This document shows, in pieces, positions 46,358 to 55,113 of a DNA stretch of 64,000 bases. A model generated the notes under the pieces. The model was not told the DNA's origin. It saw nothing but the letters and a program-made list of their open reading frames with translations, and did no database searches. Position 1 is the stretch's first letter, and each line of letters begins with the position of its first letter. The DNA is from Halorubrum sp. 48-1-W (GTDB taxonomy: Archaea > Halobacteriota > Halobacteria > Halobacteriales > Haloferacaceae), in contig NZ_QMIM01000011.1 of assembly GCF_003287355.1 (NCBI RefSeq), positions 1-64,000 of the forward strand, given 5' to 3'. Both the position numbers and the translations under genes were made by a program.

Positions 46358-47263
46358 ATGAGCACCATCCAGCAACTCGGCGAGGCGTTCGAACGGCGGG
46401 GCGAGCGGGCGAAGCTCGCGCTCATGACGGGACCGGGGGTGAGCTGGCTACTCGCGCTGATACTCGCTCCCACGGCGTTCCTGGTGATGGTGAGCTTCGC
46501 GGAGGTCAACAGCTCCTACGACGTCGTGTGGTCCTTCTCGGTGTCGAACTACCGGGAGCTGTTCGTCGGGGAGAGCGGGCTCTTCAAGACGCCGTTCATC
46601 GACTCGTTCCTGCTCTCGCTCGGCATCGCGGCGTCGACCACGGTCGCGACGGTCGTCCTCGCGTATCCCGTCGCGTACCTGCTCACGCGCCTCTCGGGAC
46701 GGACGTTCAAGCTCGTGCTGTTCGCGGTCCTGGTCCCGTTCTTCACCATCTTCATCGTGCGGATTTACTCCTGGCTCTCGCTTTTCGGCAGCGAGGGGCT
46801 GATCAACTCGATGCTGGTCGCGACACCCCTGGTCTCCGGACCGGTCGGGATCTTCGAGTACGGGCTCGCGGCGGTGGTCATCTCACTCACCCACGCCTTC
46901 TTCCCGTACATGCTGTTGACGCTGTACTCGAGCCTCGAGGGGATCGACTACGGCGTCATCGAGGCGTCTCGCGATCTCGGGGCGACGCGGCTGGAGATCG
47001 CGAAGGACGTCGTGATCCCGCTGTCGGCACAGGGGCTCATCACCGGCTGCGTCTTCGTGTTCGTCCCCGCGCTTGGGACGTTCATCACGCCGCAGTTCCT
47101 CGCCCGCGGGAAGTTCACAATGATCGCCGAGGTGCTCACCGCCAGAATAAACGAGCTGTACGCGATCAACTACGGGGCAGCGGGGTCGCTCTTCCTCATC
47201 ATCCCGACGATCATCGCGTTTGCGATCGTGATGCGTACCACCACTCTGGAGGCGATGGGGTGA
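46358..47263 (+). CDS. potB: Polyamine ABC importer permease, PotB type
   Basis: The 301-aa permease has six membrane segments and the EAA loop DYGVIEASRDLGATRLEIAKDVVIPLS. The LVLFAVLVPFFTIFIVRIYSW segment is typical of PotB. It starts 7 bp after potD and ends 3 bp before potC, so it is cotranscribed. Confidence 0.92.
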   Translation: MSTIQQLGEAFERRGERAKLALMTGPGVSWLLALILAPTAFLVMVSFAEVNSSYDVVWSFSVSNYRELFVGESGLFKTPFIDSFLLSLGIAASTTVATVVLAYPVAYLLTRLSGRTFKLVLFAVLVPFFTIFIVRIYSWLSLFGSEGLINSMLVATPLVSGPVGIFEYGLAAVVISLTHAFFPYMLLTLYSSLEGIDYGVIEASRDLGATRLEIAKDVVIPLSAQGLITGCVFVFVPALGTFITPQFLARGKFTMIAEVLTARINELYAINYGAAGSLFLIIPTIIAFAIVMRTTTLEAMG

Positions 47264-47266
47264 CCG

Positions 47267-48133
47267 ATGGCGGACAGTGAACGACACGGACGGCTGTCGC
47301 GTCTCGTGGGCGAACCGGGGCAGACGGGGATCGTCTCCGTCGACCGGGTCGTGAGCGCGGTCGCCTCCTACGGCATGTGGGCGCTGACGATCGGGATCGT
47401 CGTGTTCCTCTGGCTCCCGCTCTCACAGATAATCGTGCTCTCGTTCACGGAGAGCTCGGTGCTGTTCCCGTTCGAGGGGTTCACCCTCCAGAACTACGTC
47501 ATCCTGTTCACCAACGAGTCGCTCCTCCTGGCGGCCAGACAGAGCGCGTTCGTGGCGACGACGTCCGCCTCGGTCGCGACGATCCTCGGCGTCCCGTTGG
47601 GGTTCGCCATCGCCCGTCACGAGTTCCGCGGACGGTCGATGGTCAGGGGACTCGTTATCGTGCCGTTGCTGATGCCGGGGATCATCATGGGCATCTCGCT
47701 TCTGATCCTGTTCCGGATCACCGGCTTCCCGGCCGGCTTCTTCGGAACCGTGCTCGCCCACTCCGTGTACGGGCTGCCGTTCATCGTCCTGCCGGTGATC
47801 GCCCGGCTCGCCGTGTTCGACCGGAAACTCGAGGAGGGCGCGCGCGACCTCGGCGCGGACGGCAAAGCCGTGGTAACTGACATCACGCTTCCGATCATCT
47901 CGCCCGCGATCGCCGCGGGCTTCATCTTCGCTTGGCTCCGCTCGTTCGAGGACTTCATCCGCGTCTTCTTCGTCGGCGGAACGATGGACGCGCTCACCAA
48001 GGAGATGTACGGCATGGTCGTGTACTCGCAGGGGACGGAGGCGATGGACCCGATGGCGACGCTGATCGTCGTGGTCGTCGCCTCCGCGCTGGCCGTCGCG
48101 ATCAACTTCCGCGACATCCTCGAGTACGTCTAG
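47267..48133 (+). CDS. potC: Polyamine ABC importer permease, PotC type
   Basis: The 288-aa permease has six membrane segments, a hydrophilic N-terminal tail, and the EAA loop RKLEEGARDLGADGKAVVTDITLPIISPAI. The GIIMGISLLILF and YGLPFIVLPVIARL segments fit PotC. It completes the importer. Confidence 0.92.
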   Translation: MADSERHGRLSRLVGEPGQTGIVSVDRVVSAVASYGMWALTIGIVVFLWLPLSQIIVLSFTESSVLFPFEGFTLQNYVILFTNESLLLAARQSAFVATTSASVATILGVPLGFAIARHEFRGRSMVRGLVIVPLLMPGIIMGISLLILFRITGFPAGFFGTVLAHSVYGLPFIVLPVIARLAVFDRKLEEGARDLGADGKAVVTDITLPIISPAIAAGFIFAWLRSFEDFIRVFFVGGTMDALTKEMYGMVVYSQGTEAMDPMATLIVVVVASALAVAINFRDILEYV

Positions 48134-48185
48134 CCGCGAGAAGACGGGACGAACCGTTTCCCGTGTCGTTTCGAGACGCGTCCCG

Positions 48186-49895
48186 CTACGTCCCGTCGTC
48201 GAGCGCGTCGGTTCCGCCCGATCCGTCGGTTCCGCCCGATCCGTCGGTTCCACGCGATCCACCGGATCCCTCCGGGTTCACGTCGCGGACGGTCCCCACG
48301 CCCTTGCTCGACCCCTCGCGGAAGACGAACCGCTGTCCCTCGTCGATCAGGTACGGACGGAACTTGAATCGCACGCGCGTGCGACCGGTGTCGCCCGGGA
48401 GCAGGCGTCCCTCCGCGGGCGCGAACGCGGCAGCCTCCGAGACGGTCTCGATGTGGACGACCGGCTCGTATCCCTCCCGGATCCGCGTCGGGTGGTTGAG
48501 CACCATCACCTCCGCCTCGAACTCCCGGACCGGCTCGGGGTCGACCTCGCGGGGGACGAGCGCCATCCCGCGTTCGATCTCCGCCTCGTCGACGCCCTTC
48601 AGGGCGATCCCGACGATCCGCCCGGCTTTCGCCTTGTCGACGCGGTGGTAGTGCATCTCGATCGAGCGGACCTCTACCTCGCGGAAGGAGCCGTCCGCCA
48701 TCGGCCCCAGGAGGAGTTCGTCGCCCGCCTCGACGGTCCCGGAGTTGACCGTGCCGGAGGCGACCGCGCCGACGCCGGTCACCTTGTAGCTCCGGTCGAC
48801 GTACATCCGGAACGTCCCGCGCTCGGGCGTCGCCCGCTTGGGTAACGCCTCGAACAGGCGGTCAAGGGCGTCAATTCCCTCGCCACTCACCGCGCTGGTC
48901 CGGAGCAGGGGAACGACCCCGTCGCCGACCTCCGCGACCGCGACGTCGACGCCGTGGCGGTCGACCAGGAGCGGCGTCTGGCCCGCGTCGCGGAGCGTCG
49001 ATTCCACCTCGCGTTCGACCACAGCGAGCCGCTCGTCGCTCACGGCGTCCGCCTTCGTGATCGCGACGACGGTGGGGAGTTCGGTGGCGAGTAAGATCCC
49101 GAGGTGCTCGCGGGTCGTCGCCGTCGGGCCGTCGTCGGCGGCGACGACGAGCAGGCCGTAGTCCAGCTTCTGGCCGACGAGCCCGCGGATCGTGGTTCGG
49201 AGCCACGGCTCGTGGCCCACGGTGTCGACGAACGAGACCAGCCGGTCGGACTCCTCGACGATCCGCGCGCGGTCGGACTTCCGGTGGGGGTTGTCCATGC
49301 GGACCGGCTCCGCGGCGTCGTCGGCGAAGCCGTACACCGCGTACGAGAGGTCCGCCGACAGCCCGCGTTCGACCTCGTGAGGTTGGACGTCGAGGAAGCC
49401 GCGGGTGCCGCCCTGTCCGTCGTCGGCCCGACCCGTGACGAGCGTCCCGACGAGCGTCGACTTCCCGTGGTCGACGTGGCCGGCCGTCCCGACCACGAGA
49501 TGGTCGTCGTCGGCCTCGAACATCCCTCCCTCGCGGACGGTCGCGAGGCCGACGAGCCCCGCAGTGTCGCCGTCGCCGTCGGCCCCCGCGCTCCACGTCT
49601 CCACGTCGTCGATGTGAGCGTCCGCCTCCTCGGCGAGTAGCGAGAGGACGTCCATCGTCTCCGAGAAGGCGTCGGGGGAGATCCCCGCGAGCCCGCCGTC
49701 GTCCGTGACGCCGAGGACGTACGTCGCCTCGCCGTCCCCCGAGAGCACCCGGTGGCGGAGCTGTGCCACGAGCGACTCCATTCGGCCGTCCGCCAGGTGT
49801 ACCTCGCGGGTGAGCCGTTCTTTGAACTCGATCGCCCCGCCGTCCCGTTCGCCGCGCTCGATGGCCCGCCGTAACGCGGACCGGTCAGCGCTCAT
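48186..49895 (-). CDS. GTPBP1-family translational GTPase-like protein
   Basis: The 569-aa protein has a G1 motif GTAGHVDHGKST, G3 DTVGHE and G4 TKAD, followed by two EF-Tu-like beta-barrel domains (YKVTGVGAVASGTVNSGTV, FEAEVMVLNHPTRI). The N-terminal part (about 1-130) is specific to GTPBP1/GTPBP2-like proteins. The C-terminal tail is an 18-bp-repeat region (GGTDGS three times). GTPBP1 proteins help rescue stalled ribosomes or mRNA decay in eukaryotes; the archaeal role is not settled. Confidence 0.88.
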   Translation of the reverse strand: MSADRSALRRAIERGERDGGAIEFKERLTREVHLADGRMESLVAQLRHRVLSGDGEATYVLGVTDDGGLAGISPDAFSETMDVLSLLAEEADAHIDDVETWSAGADGDGDTAGLVGLATVREGGMFEADDDHLVVGTAGHVDHGKSTLVGTLVTGRADDGQGGTRGFLDVQPHEVERGLSADLSYAVYGFADDAAEPVRMDNPHRKSDRARIVEESDRLVSFVDTVGHEPWLRTTIRGLVGQKLDYGLLVVAADDGPTATTREHLGILLATELPTVVAITKADAVSDERLAVVEREVESTLRDAGQTPLLVDRHGVDVAVAEVGDGVVPLLRTSAVSGEGIDALDRLFEALPKRATPERGTFRMYVDRSYKVTGVGAVASGTVNSGTVEAGDELLLGPMADGSFREVEVRSIEMHYHRVDKAKAGRIVGIALKGVDEAEIERGMALVPREVDPEPVREFEAEVMVLNHPTRIREGYEPVVHIETVSEAAAFAPAEGRLLPGDTGRTRVRFKFRPYLIDEGQRFVFREGSSKGVGTVRDVNPEGSGGSRGTDGSGGTDGSGGTDALDDGT

Positions 49896-49945
49896 GTCGT
49901 TCCGTAGGCGACAGCCGGGCTTAACGGTTTTCGTGGTATCCGTCC

Positions 49946-50938
49946 TCACGCCTCCTCGCGCAGTTCGACGTACGTCCGGCGGATCGTCACGGGGGTGACG
50001 CCCGCGACGTCGGCGGCCTCCCGTTGGGTACAGTCGACGTCACACTGCCGCGCTGCGGTGTACAGGCAGGCGGCGGCGACGCCGACCGGGTTCCGGCCGT
50101 TCGCGATCCCCTCCTCGACGGCGCGGTCGGCGAGGTCGCGGGCGCGCGCCTCGACGGTCGGGGAGACGTCGAGGTCGCTCGCGAACCGCGGGAGGTACTC
50201 GGCGGGGGCGGCCGGCCCGATCGGGAGGCCGAGCTCGCGGTTCATCGCGTCGAACGCCGCGCGGTGTTCCGCCTCGGTCGCCTTCGCCTCCGCACACACC
50301 TCGCCGACGGTCCGGGCGACGTCGGCGGTGCGGCAGGCGACGTAGACGCACGCGGCCGCGAACCCCTCCAACGAGCGTCCCCGGAGCAGGCTCTCGGACT
50401 GTGCGGAGTCGAACAGCGCGCAGGCGGTGTCGCGGAGGCTCGTGGGAAGCTCTAACGCGCCGGTGAGCCGACGGATCTCGGTGTAGGCGTACACCTTGTT
50501 GCGGTCGCGCTTCGTGGAGATCCGCGCACGGTTGTGCTGGGTGCGCATCCGGGCCATCCGGCGGCGCTTGCGTCCCTTGAGCCGGGTTGAGCGGCCGATC
50601 TCCGTCGAGAGCCCGCGGTCGTGACGCGACCGCGTCAGGGGGGCTCCCGTCCGCTTCGGGTCCGTGTCGTCGTCGTCGAACGAGCGCCACTCGGGGCCGT
50701 GGTCGATCCGGTCCGCCTCGATGACGAGGCCGCACTCGACGCAGGCGCGCTCGGCGCTGTCCACCTCGGTGCGGCCGCCGCACTCGGGACACTCCTCGGC
50801 GGCGTGGGCGGTGTCGGCGGCCACCGACGAGGTCGTCTCGTCGGTGCGGCCGGTGCGGGCGACCGATCCGCCGACGCGGTCGGCGCGGGGGTTCCGGGAG
50901 CGACGCGAACGGGCGCGGGTCGAAGGTGCCTTGCTCAT
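49946..50938 (-). CDS. tfb: Transcription initiation factor IIB (TFB)
   Basis: The 330-aa protein has a basic, Arg/Ser-rich N-terminal extension, a zinc ribbon (CPECGGRTEVDSAERACVECG), a B-reader segment around PKRTGAPLTRSRHDRGL, and two cyclin folds (second containing RNPVGVAAACLYTAARQ). It bridges TBP-DNA and RNA polymerase. Haloarchaea usually have several TFBs that serve different gene sets, and the extension suggests a variant form. ATG 50941 gives one extra Met. TTTAAGTAA on the minus strand near 50965-50973 is the likely TATA box. Confidence 0.95.
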   Translation of the reverse strand: MSKAPSTRARSRRSRNPRADRVGGSVARTGRTDETTSSVAADTAHAAEECPECGGRTEVDSAERACVECGLVIEADRIDHGPEWRSFDDDDTDPKRTGAPLTRSRHDRGLSTEIGRSTRLKGRKRRRMARMRTQHNRARISTKRDRNKVYAYTEIRRLTGALELPTSLRDTACALFDSAQSESLLRGRSLEGFAAACVYVACRTADVARTVGEVCAEAKATEAEHRAAFDAMNRELGLPIGPAAPAEYLPRFASDLDVSPTVEARARDLADRAVEEGIANGRNPVGVAAACLYTAARQCDVDCTQREAADVAGVTPVTIRRTYVELREEA

Positions 50939-51099
50939 CACACCTGAACCTCGGTCCCGATCCCTTACTTAAACCCCGGTGGATCCGGGGGTGAACGGCC
51001 GGATCCGAACGACAGGACCGACCGGTAACCGGTCGGTGATCGTCGGTCACCCCGACGGGGTACGGTGGTTTTATGTGTACTAGCGCGGGATCGGTCGAC

Positions 51100-51621
51100 A
51101 TGACGCTGTCGGAGATCGCGGAGGGGCTCGAGGTGACCGCCAGCCAGCGCGATCGGGGGGTCGCCGTCGCCGACGACACGGAGACGCCGCTCGCGGAGCG
51201 CCTGCGCGAGCACGCCGGGGACCTCCCGTGTACGCCGGAGGCGACCGCGACGCTGGTCGACGCGTACACGGCGGGCCGGAGCGTCGGCGACGCCGCTGCG
51301 GACGCCGGCGTCGCTCCCATGACCGCGGCGAAGACCCTCCACCGCTGTGGCGTCTCGGGCGTCTGCCCGCTCGCGCCGACCCGCCGGGGTGTCGTCCGCG
51401 ACTGGCTCGACGGCCGGATGGCCCGGACCGAGGCGGTGGCGCTCGCCGGCGGCGACGACGCGGACTTCGCGCTCGCGACGTACGTCGAGACGCACGATCC
51501 GGTCCCGGCGATCGCCGACGTGGTGGAGGCGAAGCTCGCCGGGTCGTCGTCGCTCGGCACCGGTCTCGGCGCGGACGACCCACTCGGCGACGCGCTGGAC
51601 TCGCCCGACGACCTCCGCTGA
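51100..51621 (+). CDS. DUF7858-like conserved haloarchaeal protein
   Basis: The 173-aa protein begins TLSEIAEGLEVT and contains a helix-turn-helix-like stretch (AGRSVGDAAADAGVAPMTAAKTLHRCG, about 57-84), then a helical C-terminal half. ATG 51100 is 33 nt after TTTTATG (51067-51073), as for a leaderless transcript; an upstream ATG at 51073 lies inside that element. It is divergent from tfb. A regulator role is plausible but unproven; the DUF name is from memory. Confidence 0.7.
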   Translation: MTLSEIAEGLEVTASQRDRGVAVADDTETPLAERLREHAGDLPCTPEATATLVDAYTAGRSVGDAAADAGVAPMTAAKTLHRCGVSGVCPLAPTRRGVVRDWLDGRMARTEAVALAGGDDADFALATYVETHDPVPAIADVVEAKLAGSSSLGTGLGADDPLGDALDSPDDLR

Positions 51622-51711
51622 CCGGCCCGATACCGACGCCGGTCCGCGACCGATGTCGCCGAACGACGGGTCCCGGCCGAGGGGGGAGTCTCGGCCGAAC
51701 CGACCGCCCCG

Positions 51712-52506
51712 CTACGATCGCATCCGATCGATCAGCCCCTCCTCGGAGAAGTCGACCTCGAGCGTCGTATCGAAGAGCCGAGCGTACGCGTCGGCGACCG
51801 CCCGCGAGTAGTCCCCGTCCCCGGTCGCCGTCACGGGCGCGGCGGTCACGCTCGGGTCCGTGTCCGGGAGGAGCACGTCGGCGTCGTCGGACGGGCGGGC
51901 GTCGTCGGTTCCGACGTCGGTCCCGCGGGACACCGCGACCGTGGCGTCGACGCTCGCGCCCACGTCGGCGATCCGTCCGTGGAGTCGCTGGAGCGCGTCG
52001 CGACCGTGTGGGGTCGCGGGGCGGACCGCGGCGACGGCGTCGGCAGTCGTGACCGCCGCGACCGCCTCGTTCGACGCCACCGGCGACGCGTCGACGACCA
52101 CCGCGTCGTAGGCGGTCGCTGTCTCGTCGATCCGCCGTTCGAGTTTGCGCGCTGCCTCGGACGTTTTCGCGCGGGCGACCCGCTCGAACGGGGCGCGGGC
52201 GGGGACGACGTCGGCACGACCCGGGAGGGGCCCGGCGTCCGCCTCCCGACCGTCGGAGCGACCGTCGACCGCGATCGGGAACGTCGCTGTCGACAGGGAC
52301 GCGCCGGCCTCGTCGGTCAGGAGCGTCGTGAGGTCGGTTCCGATCCGGCCGTTGACGTACTCGGAGAGCCCCTGCGTCGCGAACGCGGCGTCCACGACCG
52401 CCACGTCTCGACCGCCGCGTGCCCCGACCGTCGCCAGTTCGACGGCCGTCCGTGTCGTTCCCGCGCCGCCGGTCGCGCCGACCAGCGCGAGCGTCGTCGC
52501 TTGCAT
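51712..52506 (-). CDS. ParA/MinD-like protein lacking the P-loop lysine
   Basis: The 264-aa protein has the ParA-like fold: a GATGGAGTTRTAVELA N-terminal loop, AVVDAAFATQGLSEYV, and VVVDASPVASNEAVAAV (the DxxP-type motif). The deviant Walker A of ParA/MinD normally reads KGGxGKT, but here the catalytic Lys before Thr is replaced (GGAGTT). ATPase activity is therefore doubtful, or another residue serves. It stands alone, with no ParB-like partner adjacent. The protein may be a MinD-like regulator or scaffold. Confidence 0.78.
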   Translation of the reverse strand: MQATTLALVGATGGAGTTRTAVELATVGARGGRDVAVVDAAFATQGLSEYVNGRIGTDLTTLLTDEAGASLSTATFPIAVDGRSDGREADAGPLPGRADVVPARAPFERVARAKTSEAARKLERRIDETATAYDAVVVDASPVASNEAVAAVTTADAVAAVRPATPHGRDALQRLHGRIADVGASVDATVAVSRGTDVGTDDARPSDDADVLLPDTDPSVTAAPVTATGDGDYSRAVADAYARLFDTTLEVDFSEEGLIDRMRS

Positions 52507-52554
52507 ACGCGCACCTGACCGGTCCGGCGAATAATTCCTTCGAACGACGGCCGC

Positions 52555-52974
52555 TCAGTCGGCGATCGCCGCCGCGATCCCGTCGAGTTCGTCGTCCGAG
52601 AGGTCGGGTCGGGCCCCGCCGACCGCGTGGATGGGCGCGCCGCCGTCGCCCTCGAACCGCGGGATGACGTGCGCGTGGACGTGCGGCACCTCCTGGCCGG
52701 CCGCCTCGCCGTCGTTGATCCCCACGTTCGCCGCGTCGGCGTCGACCGCCGCCTGGATCCGGGGGGTGAGCTCGGCGACCGCGTCGAAGAGGACGCTCGC
52801 GCGGTCGGCGTCGAGGTCGCCGACGCGGGCCACGTGCGTCTTCGGGATCACGAGGGTGTGACCGCGCGCGAGCGGGTTGGCGTCGAGGAACGCCACCACC
52901 TCGTCGGTCTCGTACACCGTCCGCGCCGGGACGTCGCCGGCGACGATCGAACAGAAGATACAGTCGTCGGACAT
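52555..52974 (-). CDS. HIT-family nucleotide hydrolase/transferase
   Basis: The 139-aa protein has the histidine triad HVHAHV at residues 98-103 and the CIFCSIV start with a C-x2-C zinc pair. HINT-like proteins hydrolyse adenosine phosphoramidates and similar nucleotides. The start is ATG 52974 and the length is normal for the family. Confidence 0.93.
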   Translation of the reverse strand: MSDDCIFCSIVAGDVPARTVYETDEVVAFLDANPLARGHTLVIPKTHVARVGDLDADRASVLFDAVAELTPRIQAAVDADAANVGINDGEAAGQEVPHVHAHVIPRFEGDGGAPIHAVGGARPDLSDDELDGIAAAIAD

Positions 52975-53045
52975 ACCGGAGGGGTCGACGCCGCGACGTA
53001 TCAAGGTTTCCCGGCGCCGCGGTCGGCTCCGCTCACCGGACCGTT

Positions 53046-53561
53046 TCACGGCTCGTCGACGTCCGCACGAAGGGTTCCGCCGACGACGAGCGCCGCTCCG
53101 ATGATCACGAGGTTCTTGATGATGTACTGCCCCTCGACGGTCAGTTCGTGGGGGAACGTCGCGAACACGACCTCGGGCAGGAGGACGACCGGGAGGAAGG
53201 TGCCGGGCATCTGGAGGAACAACAGGAGGATCCCGACCCGAATGAGGGGCCGGTACAGGAGACACAGCCCGATGAGGACCTCCCAGACGCCGAGGACCGG
53301 GACGAACAGCTCGGCGGGCACCACGTACACGGTGGCGGCGACCAGCTCCGCGGCCGGACTCCCGCCGATCACTTTCAGCCCGCCGAACCAGACGAACACG
53401 ATCCCGAGCGCCACGCGGAGCGTCGGGATCCCGAACCGACGCATCTGGCGGGTTATTTCACGGTCGACGCGATCGAAACGGTCCCGGACCGCGTCGAGCC
53501 GGTCGGTCCCCGCCGCGTCGGCGGCCTCGCCCTCGCCGCGTACGGTCCCTGAAGCAGGCAT
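53046..53561 (-). CDS. DoxX-family membrane protein
   Basis: The 171-aa protein has an acidic cytoplasmic N-terminus (about 1-45) and four membrane segments. The typical LRVALGIVFVWFGGLKVIGGSPAAELV and VLGVWEVLIGLCLLYRP match DoxX/DUF417-type proteins. The biochemical role is uncertain; relatives are linked to quinone or thiol chemistry. It starts at ATG 53561, and AT-rich DNA upstream (53575-53600) probably contains the promoter. Confidence 0.85.
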   Translation of the reverse strand: MPASGTVRGEGEAADAAGTDRLDAVRDRFDRVDREITRQMRRFGIPTLRVALGIVFVWFGGLKVIGGSPAAELVAATVYVVPAELFVPVLGVWEVLIGLCLLYRPLIRVGILLLFLQMPGTFLPVVLLPEVVFATFPHELTVEGQYIIKNLVIIGAALVVGGTLRADVDEP

Positions 53562-53657
53562 GGTGGGTGTAGACAGGTAGGGTTCCGATACGGATAAACA
53601 CTCGGCAGAAGGGCTGAAACGCCCGTAAAAGACATTTTCGATCGTGAATGAACCGGG

Positions 53658-54590
53658 TCAGTCGTCCGCGTCCGGAAACGGGACCTCGAGCAGTTCGCCG
53701 TCGTCGGGGAGGAGACACTCGCCGTCGAACGCCTCCCGGGCGTCCCGCAAGATCGGCGAGGCGTCGCCGGCGTATCGCGAGGAGACGTGAACGAGCGCGA
53801 GCCGTTTCGCGGCGGCGCGTTGGGCGATCCTGCCCGCCTCCCGGCCAGTCGAGTGGGCCGTGTCGCGGGCGCGGTCGGCCATGTCGTCGGCGAAGGTGGC
53901 GTCGTGAACGAGCAGGTCGGCGTCCTCCGCGACCTCGACGGTTCGCTCCCGCGGACGGGTATCGGCGGTGTACACGAGTTTCCGGCCCGGCCGCTGTGGG
54001 CCGACGACCTGCTCGGGTTCGACGACGGTACCGTCCTCGAGTTCGACGGACTCCCCGGAGTGGAGCCGCCCGAACGCCGGCCCGACCGGGACGCCGAGCT
54101 CCTCGGCTCTCGGCCGGTCGAACCGCCCCGGGCGGTCGTCCTCTGTGAGGACGTACCCCTGTGATCTGGTCCGGTGTGTGGTCTCGAAGGCGCGGACTTC
54201 GTAGCCGTCGGCCGAGAGCGCGAGTTCCCCGGGGGTGACCTCCTCGATCCGGACCGGGAACCCCGGCTGGTGGCCCGCCGCGTGGACGAGGTCACGGAGG
54301 TCGTCGCCGGTGTCCGGCGGGCAGTGGACGAACAGCGGCTCGGTCCGGTCGTTGAACCCGAGCGTCTGGACCAGCCCGGGGATCCCGAGGACGTGGTCGC
54401 CGTGGAGGTGGGAGACGAACAGGCGGTCGATCCCGAAGCCGGTGCCGGCCCGCATCATCTCGCGTTGGGTTCCCTCGCCGCAGTCGAACAGCAGCCGGTC
54501 GCCCTCGCGGTTGACGAACAGGGCGCTCGGCGCGCGCTCGGTGGTGGGGACGGCACCGCCCGTCCCGAGGAACGTGACGCGAAGGGACAT
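53658..54590 (-). CDS. rnz: Ribonuclease Z
   Basis: The 310-aa metallo-beta-lactamase-fold enzyme trims tRNA 3-prime trailers. The metal motif is HLHGDH (H61, H63, D65, H66), with later conserved residues in HDATFADDMA and HVSSRY. The N-terminus SLRVTFLGTGGAVPT is typical. Since tRNA 3-prime trailers in this window carry unusual structures, this enzyme would process them. ATG 54590 gives normal length. Confidence 0.95.
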   Translation of the reverse strand: MSLRVTFLGTGGAVPTTERAPSALFVNREGDRLLFDCGEGTQREMMRAGTGFGIDRLFVSHLHGDHVLGIPGLVQTLGFNDRTEPLFVHCPPDTGDDLRDLVHAAGHQPGFPVRIEEVTPGELALSADGYEVRAFETTHRTRSQGYVLTEDDRPGRFDRPRAEELGVPVGPAFGRLHSGESVELEDGTVVEPEQVVGPQRPGRKLVYTADTRPRERTVEVAEDADLLVHDATFADDMADRARDTAHSTGREAGRIAQRAAAKRLALVHVSSRYAGDASPILRDAREAFDGECLLPDDGELLEVPFPDADD

Positions 54591-54727
54591 ATCCGCCCTG
54601 CGGCCGGCGGGGGTAAACTCCTTTCGAGCCGTGGTCGCGGGAGGGAGGGCGATCGCCTCACGGGTGAGGCGGTCCCGTCACCACCGGCGGTCGACACCGA
54701 CATGTGGCCGCAGTCCCGACTGGGGGT

Positions 54728-55009
54728 ATGTACGACTCGATCGCCGCACTCGTCCGACAGGAGGGCTGGCGGGCGGAGGGGGCCGCCGCCCGCGTCCACT
54801 ACGACGGCGGCGGCGACCGGTTCGCCGTGGAGTTCTACGCCGACGCCGACCGCGTCCTCTACTGGACCGTTCCGGACGCGGCGACCGAAGGGGACGACAC
54901 CGCCGCACCGGTCCCGCGCGGGAGCGTCCCGGACCCGCTCCGTCGGCGGATCCGAGCGGACCTCGACACAGCGGGGGTCGATCCGGGCGTGGAACGGCGA
55001 AGCGTGTGA
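54728..55009 (+). CDS. Small conserved haloarchaeal protein, 93 aa
   Basis: From ATG 54728 the protein reads YDSIAALVRQEGWRAEGAAARVHYDGGGDRFAVEFYADADRVLYWTV, an alpha-beta pattern, then a flexible acidic region. A further in-frame ATG at 54704 adds eight residues. No family could be assigned with certainty. It is 104 bp upstream of an ABC exporter gene and may share its transcript. Confidence 0.6.
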   Translation: MYDSIAALVRQEGWRAEGAAARVHYDGGGDRFAVEFYADADRVLYWTVPDAATEGDDTAAPVPRGSVPDPLRRRIRADLDTAGVDPGVERRSV

Positions 55010-55113
55010 TCGATCCACCAGGCGCTGGCGATAGCGGCCGTTCTTTCCGATTCGTATCGGCCCGTATCGATCCGAAGGAAACCCACTTGACTCGTGGACC
55101 GGTAGGGTAGGTG

